A stretch of 45,398 nt of DNA from Eubacterium sp. Its GTDB lineage: Bacteria; Bacillota; Clostridia; Lachnospirales; Lachnospiraceae. Position numbers and translations under genes: made by a program. Shown piece after piece: positions 33,463-41,903 of this stretch. Each line of letters opens with the position of its first letter. The stretch's first letter is position 1. The notes below the pieces were generated by a model, which saw only the letters and a program-made list of their open reading frames with translations, was not told where the DNA came from and searched no databases. The DNA lies in the NCBI GenBank assembly GCA_022796875.1, contig JAAWJJ010000024.1, positions 1-45,398 on the forward strand, read 5' to 3'.

Positions 33463-33499
33463 GAGGGAAATGTGAGAAAGAAAAGTGAGGAGGAGGACT

Positions 33500-34150
33500 A
33501 TGAGCCACTTATCGCCATCTATACTTTCCGCAGATTTTGCGAAACTGGGAGAACAGATTCTGCAGATTGAAAAAACAGGAGTAAAATATTTACATATCGA
33601 CGTTATGGATGGAATGTTTGTACCGAACATTTCTTTTGGGGCGCCGATTATCCGGTCGCTCCGGCCACATTCCAATCTTATTTTTGACGTTCATCTGATG
33701 GTGGAGGATCCGGACCGTTATATCGATGATTTTGCAGAGGCCGGCGCGGATATCATCACGGTTCATGCGGAAGCCTGCACGCATCTGGACAGGGTTTTGC
33801 AGCATATTAAAGATTGCGGCAAGCAGGCCGGTGTGGCGCTGAATCCGGCGACGCCATTGTCCGCGGTCGAATATGTCCTGCCAAAAACGTACCTGGTATT
33901 GCTGATGGGCGTAAATCCGGGATTTGGCGGGCAGAAATACATTCCCTACTGTACGGAAAAAATTTGTAATCTGAGAAACATGATCGACAAAAGAAAGTTA
34001 AGCACGCTCGTTGCGGTAGACGGCGGGATCAAACGGGACAACCTGAAAGAAGCAGCGGACGCCGGAGCCGATATTCTGGTGGCCGGTTCTGCGGTTTTTA
34101 ATGGGGATCTGCAGGAAAATATAGAAACTTTGCTGAAAATTATGAAATAA
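33500..34150 (+). CDS. rpe: Ribulose-phosphate 3-epimerase
   Basis: A 216-residue TIM-barrel enzyme of the pentose phosphate pathway interconverting ribulose-5-phosphate and xylulose-5-phosphate. The motifs LSPSILSADFAKLGEQI, LHIDVMDGMFVPNISFG, FDVHLMVEDPDRYI, LLMGVNPGFGGQKYI and VDGGIKRDNLKEA are all present with their metal-binding His and Asp. The ATG at 33500 has GAGGAGGAG upstream; the in-frame GTG at 33485 does not. Rpe after RsgA is the usual Firmicute order. Confidence 0.96.
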   Translation: MSHLSPSILSADFAKLGEQILQIEKTGVKYLHIDVMDGMFVPNISFGAPIIRSLRPHSNLIFDVHLMVEDPDRYIDDFAEAGADIITVHAEACTHLDRVLQHIKDCGKQAGVALNPATPLSAVEYVLPKTYLVLLMGVNPGFGGQKYIPYCTEKICNLRNMIDKRKLSTLVAVDGGIKRDNLKEAADAGADILVAGSAVFNGDLQENIETLLKIMK

Positions 34151-34165
34151 AGTATTTATGACAGA

Positions 34166-34244
34166 GAGTTTGAAACAAGGATTTGAGTTTGAAATAAGGA
34201 ATTTAAGTTTGAAACAAGGAATTTGAGTTTGAAATAGGGAATTT
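34166..34244 (+). repeat. Four-copy 20-bp tandem array between rpe and thiN
   Basis: Units at 34166-34184 (19 bp), 34185-34204, 34205-34224 and 34225-34244, each a variant of GAGTTTGAAATAAGGAATTT. No unique spacers separate the copies. Confidence 0.9.
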
Positions 34245-34262
34245 TTCAGGATGGGGAAATTT

Positions 34263-34916
34263 ATGAAAACGGCGATCGTGACAGGCGGAACGCCTGACTA
34301 TAAATTTATCGACAGTTATATGGAAAAAGAACGCTTTGATCTGCTGATCGCGGCGGATTCCGGACTGGAATATTTTTTTCAAAAAGAAAAAACGCCGGAT
34401 ATCATAGTCGGGGATTTTGATTCGGTCACGGAAAGGACCCGCGACTGTTTTCTGCAAAAAAAGGACCTGGAAATCCGGCGTTTTGATCCACATAAAGATT
34501 ATACGGATACGGAACTGGCGTTTCGGACGGCCATAGAAAAAAAGAGCGACGAGATACACCTCCTGGCGGCGACGGGAACGCGGCTGGACCATATGTTGGG
34601 GACGGTGCGGATGCTGGGACTGGCTTTAGAGCAGGGGATTCCAGCCTGCATCGTTGATGCCTGCAACCGCCTGCGCCTCATTAACAGCAAAACGACGCTG
34701 CATAAACAGACGCAGTATGGGAAATATGTGTCGCTGATTCCTCTGACAGACGAAGCGAGCGGAATTACCCTGCACGGGTTTGAATACCCGTTGTCTGATT
34801 TTACAATGAAAGGATTTCAGGCATTGGGGATCAGCAATGAAATTACAGAGGAAGAAGCAACAGTGGAATTAAAAAGCGGTATTTTGATTCTGGTAGAGGC
34901 GAAAGATGGGGAATAG
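34263..34916 (+). CDS. thiN: Thiamine pyrophosphokinase
   Basis: A 217-residue enzyme converting thiamine to thiamine diphosphate. IVTGGTPDY at the start, LLIAADSGLEYFF, PDIIVGDFDSV and HKDYTDTELAF supply the catalytic acidic residues. LLAATGTRLDHMLG is the second conserved block, and the C-terminal beta-sandwich has SLIPLTDEASGITLHGFEYPL. The ATG at 34263 has GGGGAA at good spacing; an in-frame ATG at 34251 is possible. It closes the rightward core cluster. No TPP riboswitch was seen upstream. Confidence 0.94.
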   Translation: MKTAIVTGGTPDYKFIDSYMEKERFDLLIAADSGLEYFFQKEKTPDIIVGDFDSVTERTRDCFLQKKDLEIRRFDPHKDYTDTELAFRTAIEKKSDEIHLLAATGTRLDHMLGTVRMLGLALEQGIPACIVDACNRLRLINSKTTLHKQTQYGKYVSLIPLTDEASGITLHGFEYPLSDFTMKGFQALGISNEITEEEATVELKSGILILVEAKDGE

Positions 34917-34949
34917 GGATTTAACGGTTCTTTATAAAAGGTTATAAAA

Positions 34950-34989
34950 GGCTTTCTATGATTTGAATTTTATCATAGAAAGCCTTTTT
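34950..34989. terminator. Strong intrinsic terminator after thiN
   Basis: A 13-bp perfect stem GGCTTTCTATGAT / ATCATAGAAAGCC with a 9-base loop and a TTTTTG tail. AAAAG before the stem gives a shorter T-run for the minus strand, so it may also end the small minus-strand gene. Confidence 0.93.
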
Positions 34990-34997
34990 GTGATGTT

Positions 34998-35144
34998 TCA
35001 TGATTCGGATTTGCCGTTCTTTGGAGTTGGTTTATATTGCTCTTCCCCTGATTCGATATAAAGCACAAAATCATTGATTTCTTTTTCTGTCCATCCGGCG
35101 GCACGTAATCCTAAAAGCAATCTTGCAACTTCGGTCATATTCAT
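34998..35144 (-). CDS. Small conserved-looking hypothetical protein (48 aa)
   Basis: A short soluble protein starting MNMTEVARLLLGLRAAGWTE and ending in a polar tail KPTPKNGKSES. Two predicted helices with a GW turn resemble a small helix-turn-helix-like or regulatory peptide, but I do not recognise a family. The second in-frame ATG (35144) is chosen because AGAAAGGA precedes it. It sits between the core terminator and the phage-tail module, so it may belong to the accessory element. Confidence 0.6.
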   Translation of the reverse strand: MNMTEVARLLLGLRAAGWTEKEINDFVLYIESGEEQYKPTPKNGKSES

Positions 35145-35252
35145 AGTATCACAATCCTTTCTGTTAACCATTATAATCAATAGGTTCTGATATTATTGTA
35201 AACGGCATGGTATTTATAGTCAATATATAATCGCCCGGAAGCTATATCCGAA

Positions 35253-35378
35253 ATGATGGATGGTAAACTAAAATCTGAATTACAACCACTAAAAAATGAT
35301 TTACAAATGGCAAAAGATGAAGTCCGTCAGATAAAGCTATATCAGGAAAATGTAATTTACCAAAAGAAACTAAAATAG
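35253..35378 (+). CDS. 41-residue coiled-coil ORF, possibly a gene remnant
   Basis: The + strand reads MMDGKLKSELQPLKNDLQMA and continues as a charged heptad-like helix to ENVIYQKKLK, then TAG. An in-frame TAG at 35217-35219 lies 11 codons upstream of the ATG. No clear ribosome site precedes the ATG. It resembles the C-terminal coil of small clostridial hypothetical proteins and may be a fragment. It converges on and overlaps the end of the baseplate gene by 22 bases, near the junction between chromosome and phage-like DNA. Confidence 0.35.
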   Translation: MMDGKLKSELQPLKNDLQMAKDEVRQIKLYQENVIYQKKLK

Positions 35379-36856
35379 TTTGTATATGTCGTCGCCTTAT
35401 TTTTAATGTAAAAAGCAAAAGCATTTCCATTAACGCTTAAAAATTCAACATCTCCATTATCGACAATAGGATTAATATTGACAGATGCAGACCACTTAAT
35501 TATGTAAAACAAGCTGTGCCTTGTTACAAGCAGACCGACATTGGCACGCCATCCTTGTACGGTACACATTGATTGGGCGCCCGGAGCAAGATCATATCTT
35601 GTTGTAATCAGTCCTTCAAGAATATTTGTCCTGGTATTTAGCCCGCTGATTGCACCAGTTACAGTCCCGCCGTTGATTGCAGAGATGTCCGTAGTCCCCA
35701 GCATCTTGTATAGATATCTGATATTTTTAAACATAGTTGAAATCTTTGTCAGAATAGAACCATGCTTTTCCTGGCTTGTTAAAACCGAAACATCCGTCCA
35801 TTCGTTTGCCGTTGCGGAATCTCCGCTAATAAAAGTTATGGTATTGTTTTGAGTATCGTCTGTTTTATCCAGCTTATTATTCCATGCGTCTTTTTCTGAA
35901 TCGGTTACGAATCTGTGATTTTCATCCTGGATTATTATATTTGCAGGATGTGTATCCGGATGTGTATAATTGTCGGTAAATCCGCTGTCGTTTACAAGCT
36001 GGCTCGTTTTTGTCGGAATCGTTGGTTTGTTTTTGATATAAGCGTCAGATTCGGAGTCCGTTATATCCCAATCTGCCTGTACATTTACTTCGGCGCCAGA
36101 GGCGATTCCATTTAATTTGCTTTTTTCTTCTGTTGTATAGTCGTTAGAGGAAAGTCCTTTGCCGGATATTTTGTCGACTTTGTTCCCGACAACGGCTGTC
36201 AGGGCAGTGATCAAACTTCTGATATCGTTATGTGCGTCAGAAGAAGTGTTGTGATTTGATATTTTTGTCTGGGTAAACAGATCAAGGTCAGATATGTTAT
36301 TTGCAACATGGTTGTGTGAATTGTCGTTCACGCTGACATTTCCGTTATCGTCTACGGTAATGTCGGTTCCAGATTTTACAAGGCCGGGAATGGAAGCTGA
36401 GGCAATGGGAATTTTATGCGGGTTTTCGTAATCGTTTAAATGGCGGACCATGTCGCCCAGCACATCTGATTCGTTCTGTGATTCGATATCTTTATTGCTG
36501 TATACGGACTGTTCCACAATGATATGGAACGGCATAGTTGAAATAATAGCGCCGTTTTTCGATACCTGCAAAGCGGAATGTAAAATACCGGGAACAGCCA
36601 TTGCCTGATCCGGCAGGGTGATGGTAACGGTGCCGTCGTCGTTTATGTCCGCATTATTGAAAATGTATGTATGATCCGGTTTATGGATTTTATAGACTGC
36701 TGCCATGGAAGCCGGATCTAACGGATATGTTTCGCCATTGTTTGTAACCAGTATATTTATAATCCGTGATTGCCGATCGTCCTCTACACAGCGTACGTTT
36801 TTCATTTTGTGTACGGTTAAATCTAAAGTTATGGTTTGAATTGTTTTCAGGTTCAT
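35357..36856 (-). CDS. Phage baseplate upper protein (BppU-type) / tail fibre
   Basis: A 499-residue protein. The N-terminal ~145 residues match the BppU N-terminal domain pattern: KTIQTITLDLTVHKM, YPLDPASMAAVYKIHKPD, GILHSALQVSKNGAIISTMPF, SVYSNKDI. The rest is fibre-like, with NPHKIP and SHNHVANNISDLDLFTQTKI, then KNKPTIPTKTSQLVNDSGF, a motif repeated in many tail fibres. The C-terminus is beta-rich (residues ~430-499), plausibly the receptor-binding tip. The ATG at 36856 has GGAGGAAAA; the longer frame from 36946 has no such site and crosses a hairpin. Confidence 0.85.
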   Translation of the reverse strand: MNLKTIQTITLDLTVHKMKNVRCVEDDRQSRIINILVTNNGETYPLDPASMAAVYKIHKPDHTYIFNNADINDDGTVTITLPDQAMAVPGILHSALQVSKNGAIISTMPFHIIVEQSVYSNKDIESQNESDVLGDMVRHLNDYENPHKIPIASASIPGLVKSGTDITVDDNGNVSVNDNSHNHVANNISDLDLFTQTKISNHNTSSDAHNDIRSLITALTAVVGNKVDKISGKGLSSNDYTTEEKSKLNGIASGAEVNVQADWDITDSESDAYIKNKPTIPTKTSQLVNDSGFTDNYTHPDTHPANIIIQDENHRFVTDSEKDAWNNKLDKTDDTQNNTITFISGDSATANEWTDVSVLTSQEKHGSILTKISTMFKNIRYLYKMLGTTDISAINGGTVTGAISGLNTRTNILEGLITTRYDLAPGAQSMCTVQGWRANVGLLVTRHSLFYIIKWSASVNINPIVDNGDVEFLSVNGNAFAFYIKNKATTYTNYFSFFW

Positions 36857-36874
36857 AGTTTTCCTCCTTAAGTT

Positions 36875-36903
36875 AAAGGCAGTGGGGTTATCCGACTGCC
36901 TTT
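36875..36903 (-). terminator. Hairpin between the tail protein gene and bppU-like gene
   Basis: A 9-bp perfect stem AAAGGCAGT / ACTGCCTTT with an 11-base loop, followed on the minus strand by TTTAAC. It may act as a weak terminator or attenuator that lowers expression of the fibre gene. Confidence 0.55.
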
Positions 36904-36942
36904 GATTCATGGTGATAGAATTCTCGTGAAGCGTAGATTCTA

Positions 36943-39900
36943 TCATTTTAAAATAGTATTAAGTTGTTCTTTTATAGTTTTGATTTCTGATTTGAGTTTT
37001 TCATTTTCATTTTTCAGTGATTGTATATCTGCTCCCTGTTCTTTCATTTTAATTAATGCTTTCTGTGTCATTAACGTATTTAATGAAATAAATTCTTCAT
37101 ACCTCAGACTGTAGATTTCATCAAAATGAGTATTACCATCCGAATCCATACTATAATCTTCTGGAAGATTTACATCTTTTTGTATTACTAATCCAGCAAA
37201 TTCTTCGTTTTCTAATGCAGAATCCTTTAATGCCTGTTCTACGGCTCGCGCTCCAAATCCAATATGCTTTCTATGTCCTGTTTTATATTTATATAAAGTT
37301 GGTTTTAATGAATAAAAAAAGTTTTCATATCGTTCATCAATGTTTGTTAATATTTTAAAGTTCTCGTCTGATGTAACGGCTGTAGAGCCTGATTTGCCTA
37401 AATATACTCCCCCGCCGCTGGTAGTACTATATAAATGTACGTTAAAGCCTCTGACAAAGGTTTCCATTGATGAACCTTGTCCGTTAGCATCATTTGCACC
37501 AGAACCAAAATATGTGTAACCGTTGGTTTCATCATTATATATTGCAGGATATATATCAGCAGGATTCCCATATGCTGGAAACAATAAATATTTGCCTTTT
37601 ATATTCAAATTTTTTCCTACAGTTAATCCGTCGTGAATTGAAACTTCTATATCTGATGGAAAAGTTACCGTATCTATCTCGTGCTTTCCATCTGCACTTC
37701 GTCCCCCAATTGCAAGATAGTGTGAATACACACCTGTATCAATGTTTAATGCTCCGCTGCTTACGGACATGGCCCCTATTCCGTCCATTTCAATGTGTCT
37801 GGCATCTAAAACTCTGACGTTTGCAACACTACATGTCAGTTCCCCTTGCGTAATGTCTACGTAATTTTTTACGCCCGGGTGAGTGTGATTTCCGTATGAC
37901 CTGATTCCGTCTATTCCCAAATAAATGCCAACTTCATTGCTGGTCATGGAATTCGTTCCATTATAAATAGCGTTTTTCCCAATCGTGAACCCACCGATTT
38001 TCCCGCTTGTAGTATCAATACTTCCGGAAAAATCTCCGTTTTTTGCATATAGTTTTCCGTCGTAAGTGACGCGGAAAGGAGCGGAGGATGGATTGGTGTT
38101 CCCAAGCCACAAAGCGATATTACCAGAATTTGTGGATGAAGTGTCTATTCCAAAATTTCCATAAGTTAGTCTATTGTTATTTATGGACAAATTACCAATT
38201 TTGGATCCGCTTTCCGCCGTTATTGTCCCTCTGACTTTCAAGCCGTCCGCATCATTATAGGTCAGTCCGCCGTTTGCAAAACTTACAGCTCCATTTGATG
38301 TAATAGTGCCGTTGGAGAAAACATTTCCTTCTGGATCGACGATAAAATTGTCCTTTCCGATATTGATTTGTCCGCCGATAAACTGGGAACCTACAATCGT
38401 CCCGCTCATAGTCAGGTTTCCGATATCGTTGGTGTAAAACACGTCTTCCCCCTTAGAGTTTGTAATCCGGATCAATTTTTCATTATTATTCGGGTTAATG
38501 GAAACGGTATTCTCATTGTTGGTAATGGACAGGCCGCTTCCGTCAAAGCGCAAAGAGCCGTTTGTGTTATAAATCGCCAGATTTTTGCCAAGGATTAAAG
38601 AGCCGACTACGGTGTCGGCAATTACGCCGTATCCGACGGTTTCTTTAAAATTATCTTCCGGGTTCGGGTAGAGAAACTCTCCGATGCCGGTTTTTACCGT
38701 GTCTGTGGCGGTATCGTATAAGTATGCGCCATTGCTGATGATCCGCATCTGGTATCTGCCGTATGATTCTTTTAAGTCGTCGTATTTCCGGCACAGTATT
38801 CCGTTCCGGTCGATTACAATATCCTGATTATCCGCACTGTTTACTATTTTGGCCGCAGTGGCGTCCAATCCTTTTTCGACCCAGTTTTCGACCTGTTTAG
38901 AGGTCTTTGCAGAATTGTTTACCTGCTGTACGGTGTAAGAATAGGAACTGGCCATGGATTTGGCGGAATCCAGAATGGATTTGATATCGGAATCGCCGCA
39001 CCATAGTTTTTCTACGGTAGAAAATTCCACTTCCAGGGACGGGAGGTCGTCGTAACTGATTTGGTAGGAAAGCAGACGCAGCCTGTAAATCTGTCCTTCG
39101 ATTTCGACTCGGATCCAGTTCCCACAGGAAAACGAGTCGGCCAGCGGTTGAAATTCTTCCATGGCTAACAGGTTGTTCAGGTTAGCGGACAGCGTAACCT
39201 GGAGGTTTGCAGCTTTGTACAGTTCCTTTTTCGCGGTGTCAAACAGGCTTTGGGCTTTTGCGATTATGTCGGCATTTACCAGGCCGTCGGAAATATAGTT
39301 GGAATTGGTATATTTGTCTTCCCGGCGGTAGGCGCAGAACGTTTTCCACAGGCCGGCTCCCGGATAGGATTCGCAGGAAAGGGGATTGCTTAACAAATAT
39401 TCTTTGAAGTTCAACGTACGGTTGACTTCTTTTTTGATTTCGTACAGCAGGCCGGAAGTTTCGTATTCGGAAGAATCATAGTAATACAGTTTCCGGACGC
39501 AGTTTAACTGGCTTTCCCTTTCAGGAAGTTCTTCCAGATCGATCTGGTCGAAACGCTGTTTATAGAAAGTATAGTATTTCTCGTACAGGGTTTCATCAAA
39601 AATATCTGCGGTGATAATGATATCAAGGCAAGCCTGGAAACATTCCCTTAAACGCTCCAGTTCGTGGAACGAATACCTCCGGATTTTCTCTTGAAACGTG
39701 TCGAAATCCATGTTCAGGCTTGTGATTTCCCCGTATTTTGATTTTTCAATTTCGCCCACTTTCCGGTAAATGGCCTGTTCTACGTACAGTTCGGCATTGT
39801 CTGTGATTTCCAGGGAAATTGGCTCGCTGGTGAGCAATTTGGGAACGCCGTGGCTGTCCGTTTCCGTCAGGCTGGTCAGGGTAAAGGTGCCCAGCCATCT

Positions 39901-41412
39901 GCCCGGTCCGTTTTCGGTTGCCTGTGCATAGGATGCCGTATGGATTTCCAGGTCATAATACGCCCTGCTGTAATACAACCTTGCCGATTTTTTGATTGCG
40001 TTTTCCATCGTTCTCTGCGTGGCCGTCGTATGGTTTCTTAACGCGATCTGGTTTTGGAAGTATTTTTCGGTTGTGCCGTCGTCTTTTATCATGGAAAAAC
40101 CGTCTGAAAAACCGTTGATAATATTTGTAAGGGACTCTTCCAGGCCGAGGCCGTCTATGTGGATCGTCGGCATCATGGAGTTATTTACAAACTGGTACAG
40201 GTCGGTCGCTTCATAGATGACTTTGGTAACAGCAGGAAAGCCGGTCAGGGTTTGTTCCACTTGTAAAAAGTTTATGGAATCGTCTTCTTCAAACAGCCGA
40301 TTGATTTCGTCAACGACGCGGTTATAATCATCTACGGCGGCAGAATCCAGAGGAAATGTCTTTTGCGTAATATATTCCTGATAGAGCTTATCATACGCCG
40401 TTATGGTGGAAGAGAGTTCTTCTGGCATATCTGCTTTTGTTTCGTCATTATATTCGTAAATGTAATTGGTGCCGTTTGGGTTGACCGAGCGGACGGCGGA
40501 GGTGATGATATCGTCGCCTCCCTCGACGTAAAAGCAGTTTTTCAAAGAATCTTTATTGGTTTCCAGCGAAATTTCCTGCGCCAGGTTTTCAGTGGAAATA
40601 AATACGGTCGTATCTTTCCCATACTGCCCGCCAAATTCCTCACTGCCACATTCCGGGCATTTGTCGGAGAAGTCGCCCCGGTAGCCGCATTTTTTGCAGG
40701 TGTTGTATAAGTCGTGGGCGGATATGGTCCTTGTCATGGAATCAAACAGGAAGATACAGTGAAATTCTTCTGCGATTTCACCAGTTAATACGCTGTACAG
40801 GTCGGTGCCGGATATACTGAATTCCCGCTGTATGTTTTTCAGGGAAGAATCTATGGAGCCTATGGAATAGTGTTCCGCTTTTTCCAGAATCCGGTGCAGC
40901 AGGGAAGATTGTTTTAAGACTTCTCTTTTTTTGTCGTCCGTATAATCCCGATATTTGTCATTACTCCAGTCGTAGCTGTGAAAATCTTCCGGATCCCGGT
41001 AAAATACGGTTGGGAAGTTTACGTCATAGTTTGTGTTTAAAATGTCGGTTTCCGTATTGATCTCAATATCGTACAACATAGTCTGTGATAACTCGGATTC
41101 GCAGAGGGAAGCTGCGGTTACCGATTTTATAACGGAATTGCCGGAAGTTACCGAGGTATTGATTTCAAACCTTTCTTCGAATTCCGGGATATAAATAATT
41201 TTGAAATCTGTAAGGGAATCCCAGAGTGGGTTTTCACATCCGTTTTCCTTTTTGTAAACGGAAAAGGATAGTTCGTTTGCGCCGTTATAGTTTTCTTTGT
41301 ATATGAAGTTGTGTATGTTGTTGATGGAACCGATTGTTTCGAAATTTCTGTTTTGCAGCAGAAGAGCAGGGACGGAAACGCCGTATTGTTTGTGAAATAT
41401 TTTTTTTGCCAT
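36943..41412 (-). CDS. Giant phage tail protein: hub/endopeptidase-like N-terminus, zinc ribbon, S74 chaperone
   Basis: A 1489-residue structural protein. The first ~400 residues resemble prophage tail-hub/endopeptidase-tail proteins (MAKKIFHKQYGVSVPALLL, GANELSFSVYKKENG). A four-cysteine ribbon, CKKCGYRGDFSDKCPECGSEEF, is at about 236-257. The middle is helical, then come beta-rich repeats (GNLTMSGTIVGSQFIGG, TITAESGSKIGNLSI) of a trimeric fibre. Residues ~1360-1430 are a peptidase S74 intramolecular chaperone: TSDENFKILTNIDERYENF and KYKTGHRKHIGFGARAVEQAL, ending in a coiled coil. In known fibres the S74 domain helps trimerise the spike and cleaves itself off. The ATG at 41412 has GGAGG; the upstream in-frame ATG lacks it. 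Confidence 0.85.
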   Translation of the reverse strand: MAKKIFHKQYGVSVPALLLQNRNFETIGSINNIHNFIYKENYNGANELSFSVYKKENGCENPLWDSLTDFKIIYIPEFEERFEINTSVTSGNSVIKSVTAASLCESELSQTMLYDIEINTETDILNTNYDVNFPTVFYRDPEDFHSYDWSNDKYRDYTDDKKREVLKQSSLLHRILEKAEHYSIGSIDSSLKNIQREFSISGTDLYSVLTGEIAEEFHCIFLFDSMTRTISAHDLYNTCKKCGYRGDFSDKCPECGSEEFGGQYGKDTTVFISTENLAQEISLETNKDSLKNCFYVEGGDDIITSAVRSVNPNGTNYIYEYNDETKADMPEELSSTITAYDKLYQEYITQKTFPLDSAAVDDYNRVVDEINRLFEEDDSINFLQVEQTLTGFPAVTKVIYEATDLYQFVNNSMMPTIHIDGLGLEESLTNIINGFSDGFSMIKDDGTTEKYFQNQIALRNHTTATQRTMENAIKKSARLYYSRAYYDLEIHTASYAQATENGPGRWLGTFTLTSLTETDSHGVPKLLTSEPISLEITDNAELYVEQAIYRKVGEIEKSKYGEITSLNMDFDTFQEKIRRYSFHELERLRECFQACLDIIITADIFDETLYEKYYTFYKQRFDQIDLEELPERESQLNCVRKLYYYDSSEYETSGLLYEIKKEVNRTLNFKEYLLSNPLSCESYPGAGLWKTFCAYRREDKYTNSNYISDGLVNADIIAKAQSLFDTAKKELYKAANLQVTLSANLNNLLAMEEFQPLADSFSCGNWIRVEIEGQIYRLRLLSYQISYDDLPSLEVEFSTVEKLWCGDSDIKSILDSAKSMASSYSYTVQQVNNSAKTSKQVENWVEKGLDATAAKIVNSADNQDIVIDRNGILCRKYDDLKESYGRYQMRIISNGAYLYDTATDTVKTGIGEFLYPNPEDNFKETVGYGVIADTVVGSLILGKNLAIYNTNGSLRFDGSGLSITNNENTVSINPNNNEKLIRITNSKGEDVFYTNDIGNLTMSGTIVGSQFIGGQINIGKDNFIVDPEGNVFSNGTITSNGAVSFANGGLTYNDADGLKVRGTITAESGSKIGNLSINNNRLTYGNFGIDTSSTNSGNIALWLGNTNPSSAPFRVTYDGKLYAKNGDFSGSIDTTSGKIGGFTIGKNAIYNGTNSMTSNEVGIYLGIDGIRSYGNHTHPGVKNYVDITQGELTCSVANVRVLDARHIEMDGIGAMSVSSGALNIDTGVYSHYLAIGGRSADGKHEIDTVTFPSDIEVSIHDGLTVGKNLNIKGKYLLFPAYGNPADIYPAIYNDETNGYTYFGSGANDANGQGSSMETFVRGFNVHLYSTTSGGGVYLGKSGSTAVTSDENFKILTNIDERYENFFYSLKPTLYKYKTGHRKHIGFGARAVEQALKDSALENEEFAGLVIQKDVNLPEDYSMDSDGNTHFDEIYSLRYEEFISLNTLMTQKALIKMKEQGADIQSLKNENEKLKSEIKTIKEQLNTILK

Positions 41413-41455
41413 GTGAGTCCTCCTTATAAAAATTGTTGTGTGTAAAATGTAAAGT

Positions 41456-41535
41456 GCTCCCGGATTCGTATCATGCCGAAGCATACGGCATCAGCATGGT
41501 ATGATGCCATATGGTATAGTGCGGAATCCGGGAGC
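41456..41535. repeat. 80-bp structured inverted repeat before the giant tail gene
   Basis: A 12-bp perfect outer stem GCTCCCGGATTC (41456-41467) / GAATCCGGGAGC (41524-41535) encloses further pairings: ATGCCG/CGGCAT, ATCATGCC/GGTATGAT and the palindrome CCATATGG. It lies between the small coiled-coil gene and the tail gene. On the + strand a T-rich stretch follows; on the minus strand none does. Confidence 0.75.
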
Positions 41536-41553
41536 GTGTTTTAGATGTTTTTT

Positions 41554-41597
41554 GTTTTTAATGTTTAGTTTTAATGTTTTCAGTTTTTAATGTTTTC
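41554..41597. repeat. Three A/T-rich direct repeats (TTTTAATGTTT type)
   Basis: Three copies of a TTTTAATGTTT-like unit at roughly 14-17 base spacing lie between the structured hairpin and the 3' end of the small coiled-coil gene. Together with the hairpin they fill the gap 41413-41601, where I see no gene. Confidence 0.6.
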
Positions 41598-41601
41598 TGT
41601 G

Positions 41602-41862
41602 TTATCTGCAGTTTCGGAGCAGTTTCTTTTTATCCTGTTTCAGGCCGTTTATTAATTCCTGATATTCCTGTTTCAGGCCGTCCAGTTCCCGGATCAGGTC
41701 TGTGTATTCTTCCTGGCTTTGCCTGGCCAGCGCAATCGTTTGCTTTGTCCGTTCCGGGCAGTATGTTTTTAACTGCTCTTTTAAGTACCGGTTTTCCTCT
41801 TCCAGCTGTTCAATGATAGATTGCTGGATGCGGAGTTTTTGCTCAGTTCTTTTTAAATTCAT
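41602..41862 (-). CDS. Small coiled-coil protein of the tail module
   Basis: An 86-residue, highly charged, almost wholly helical protein (MNLKRTEQKLRIQQSIIEQL, then ENRYLKEQLKTY and LIRELDGLKQEYQELI) with heptad-like spacing and one central Cys. I recognise no family. Its position between the tape-measure-like gene and the tail-hub gene fits a tail accessory or assembly protein. The start is preceded by AGAAAGGAAA. GC content is like the neighbouring phage genes. Confidence 0.7.
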   Translation of the reverse strand: MNLKRTEQKLRIQQSIIEQLEEENRYLKEQLKTYCPERTKQTIALARQSQEEYTDLIRELDGLKQEYQELINGLKQDKKKLLRNCR

Positions 41863-41903
41863 GGTTTTGGTTTCCTTTCTGATAAAATAGGGCAGTAGTT
41901 CCG

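Noticed and set aside
34166..34244. CRISPR-like repeat array
   Set aside because: Units are directly contiguous with no spacers, and no cas genes are present.
34151..34262. TPP riboswitch before thiN
   Set aside because: The spacer is filled by the 20-bp array, and no THI-box consensus is visible.
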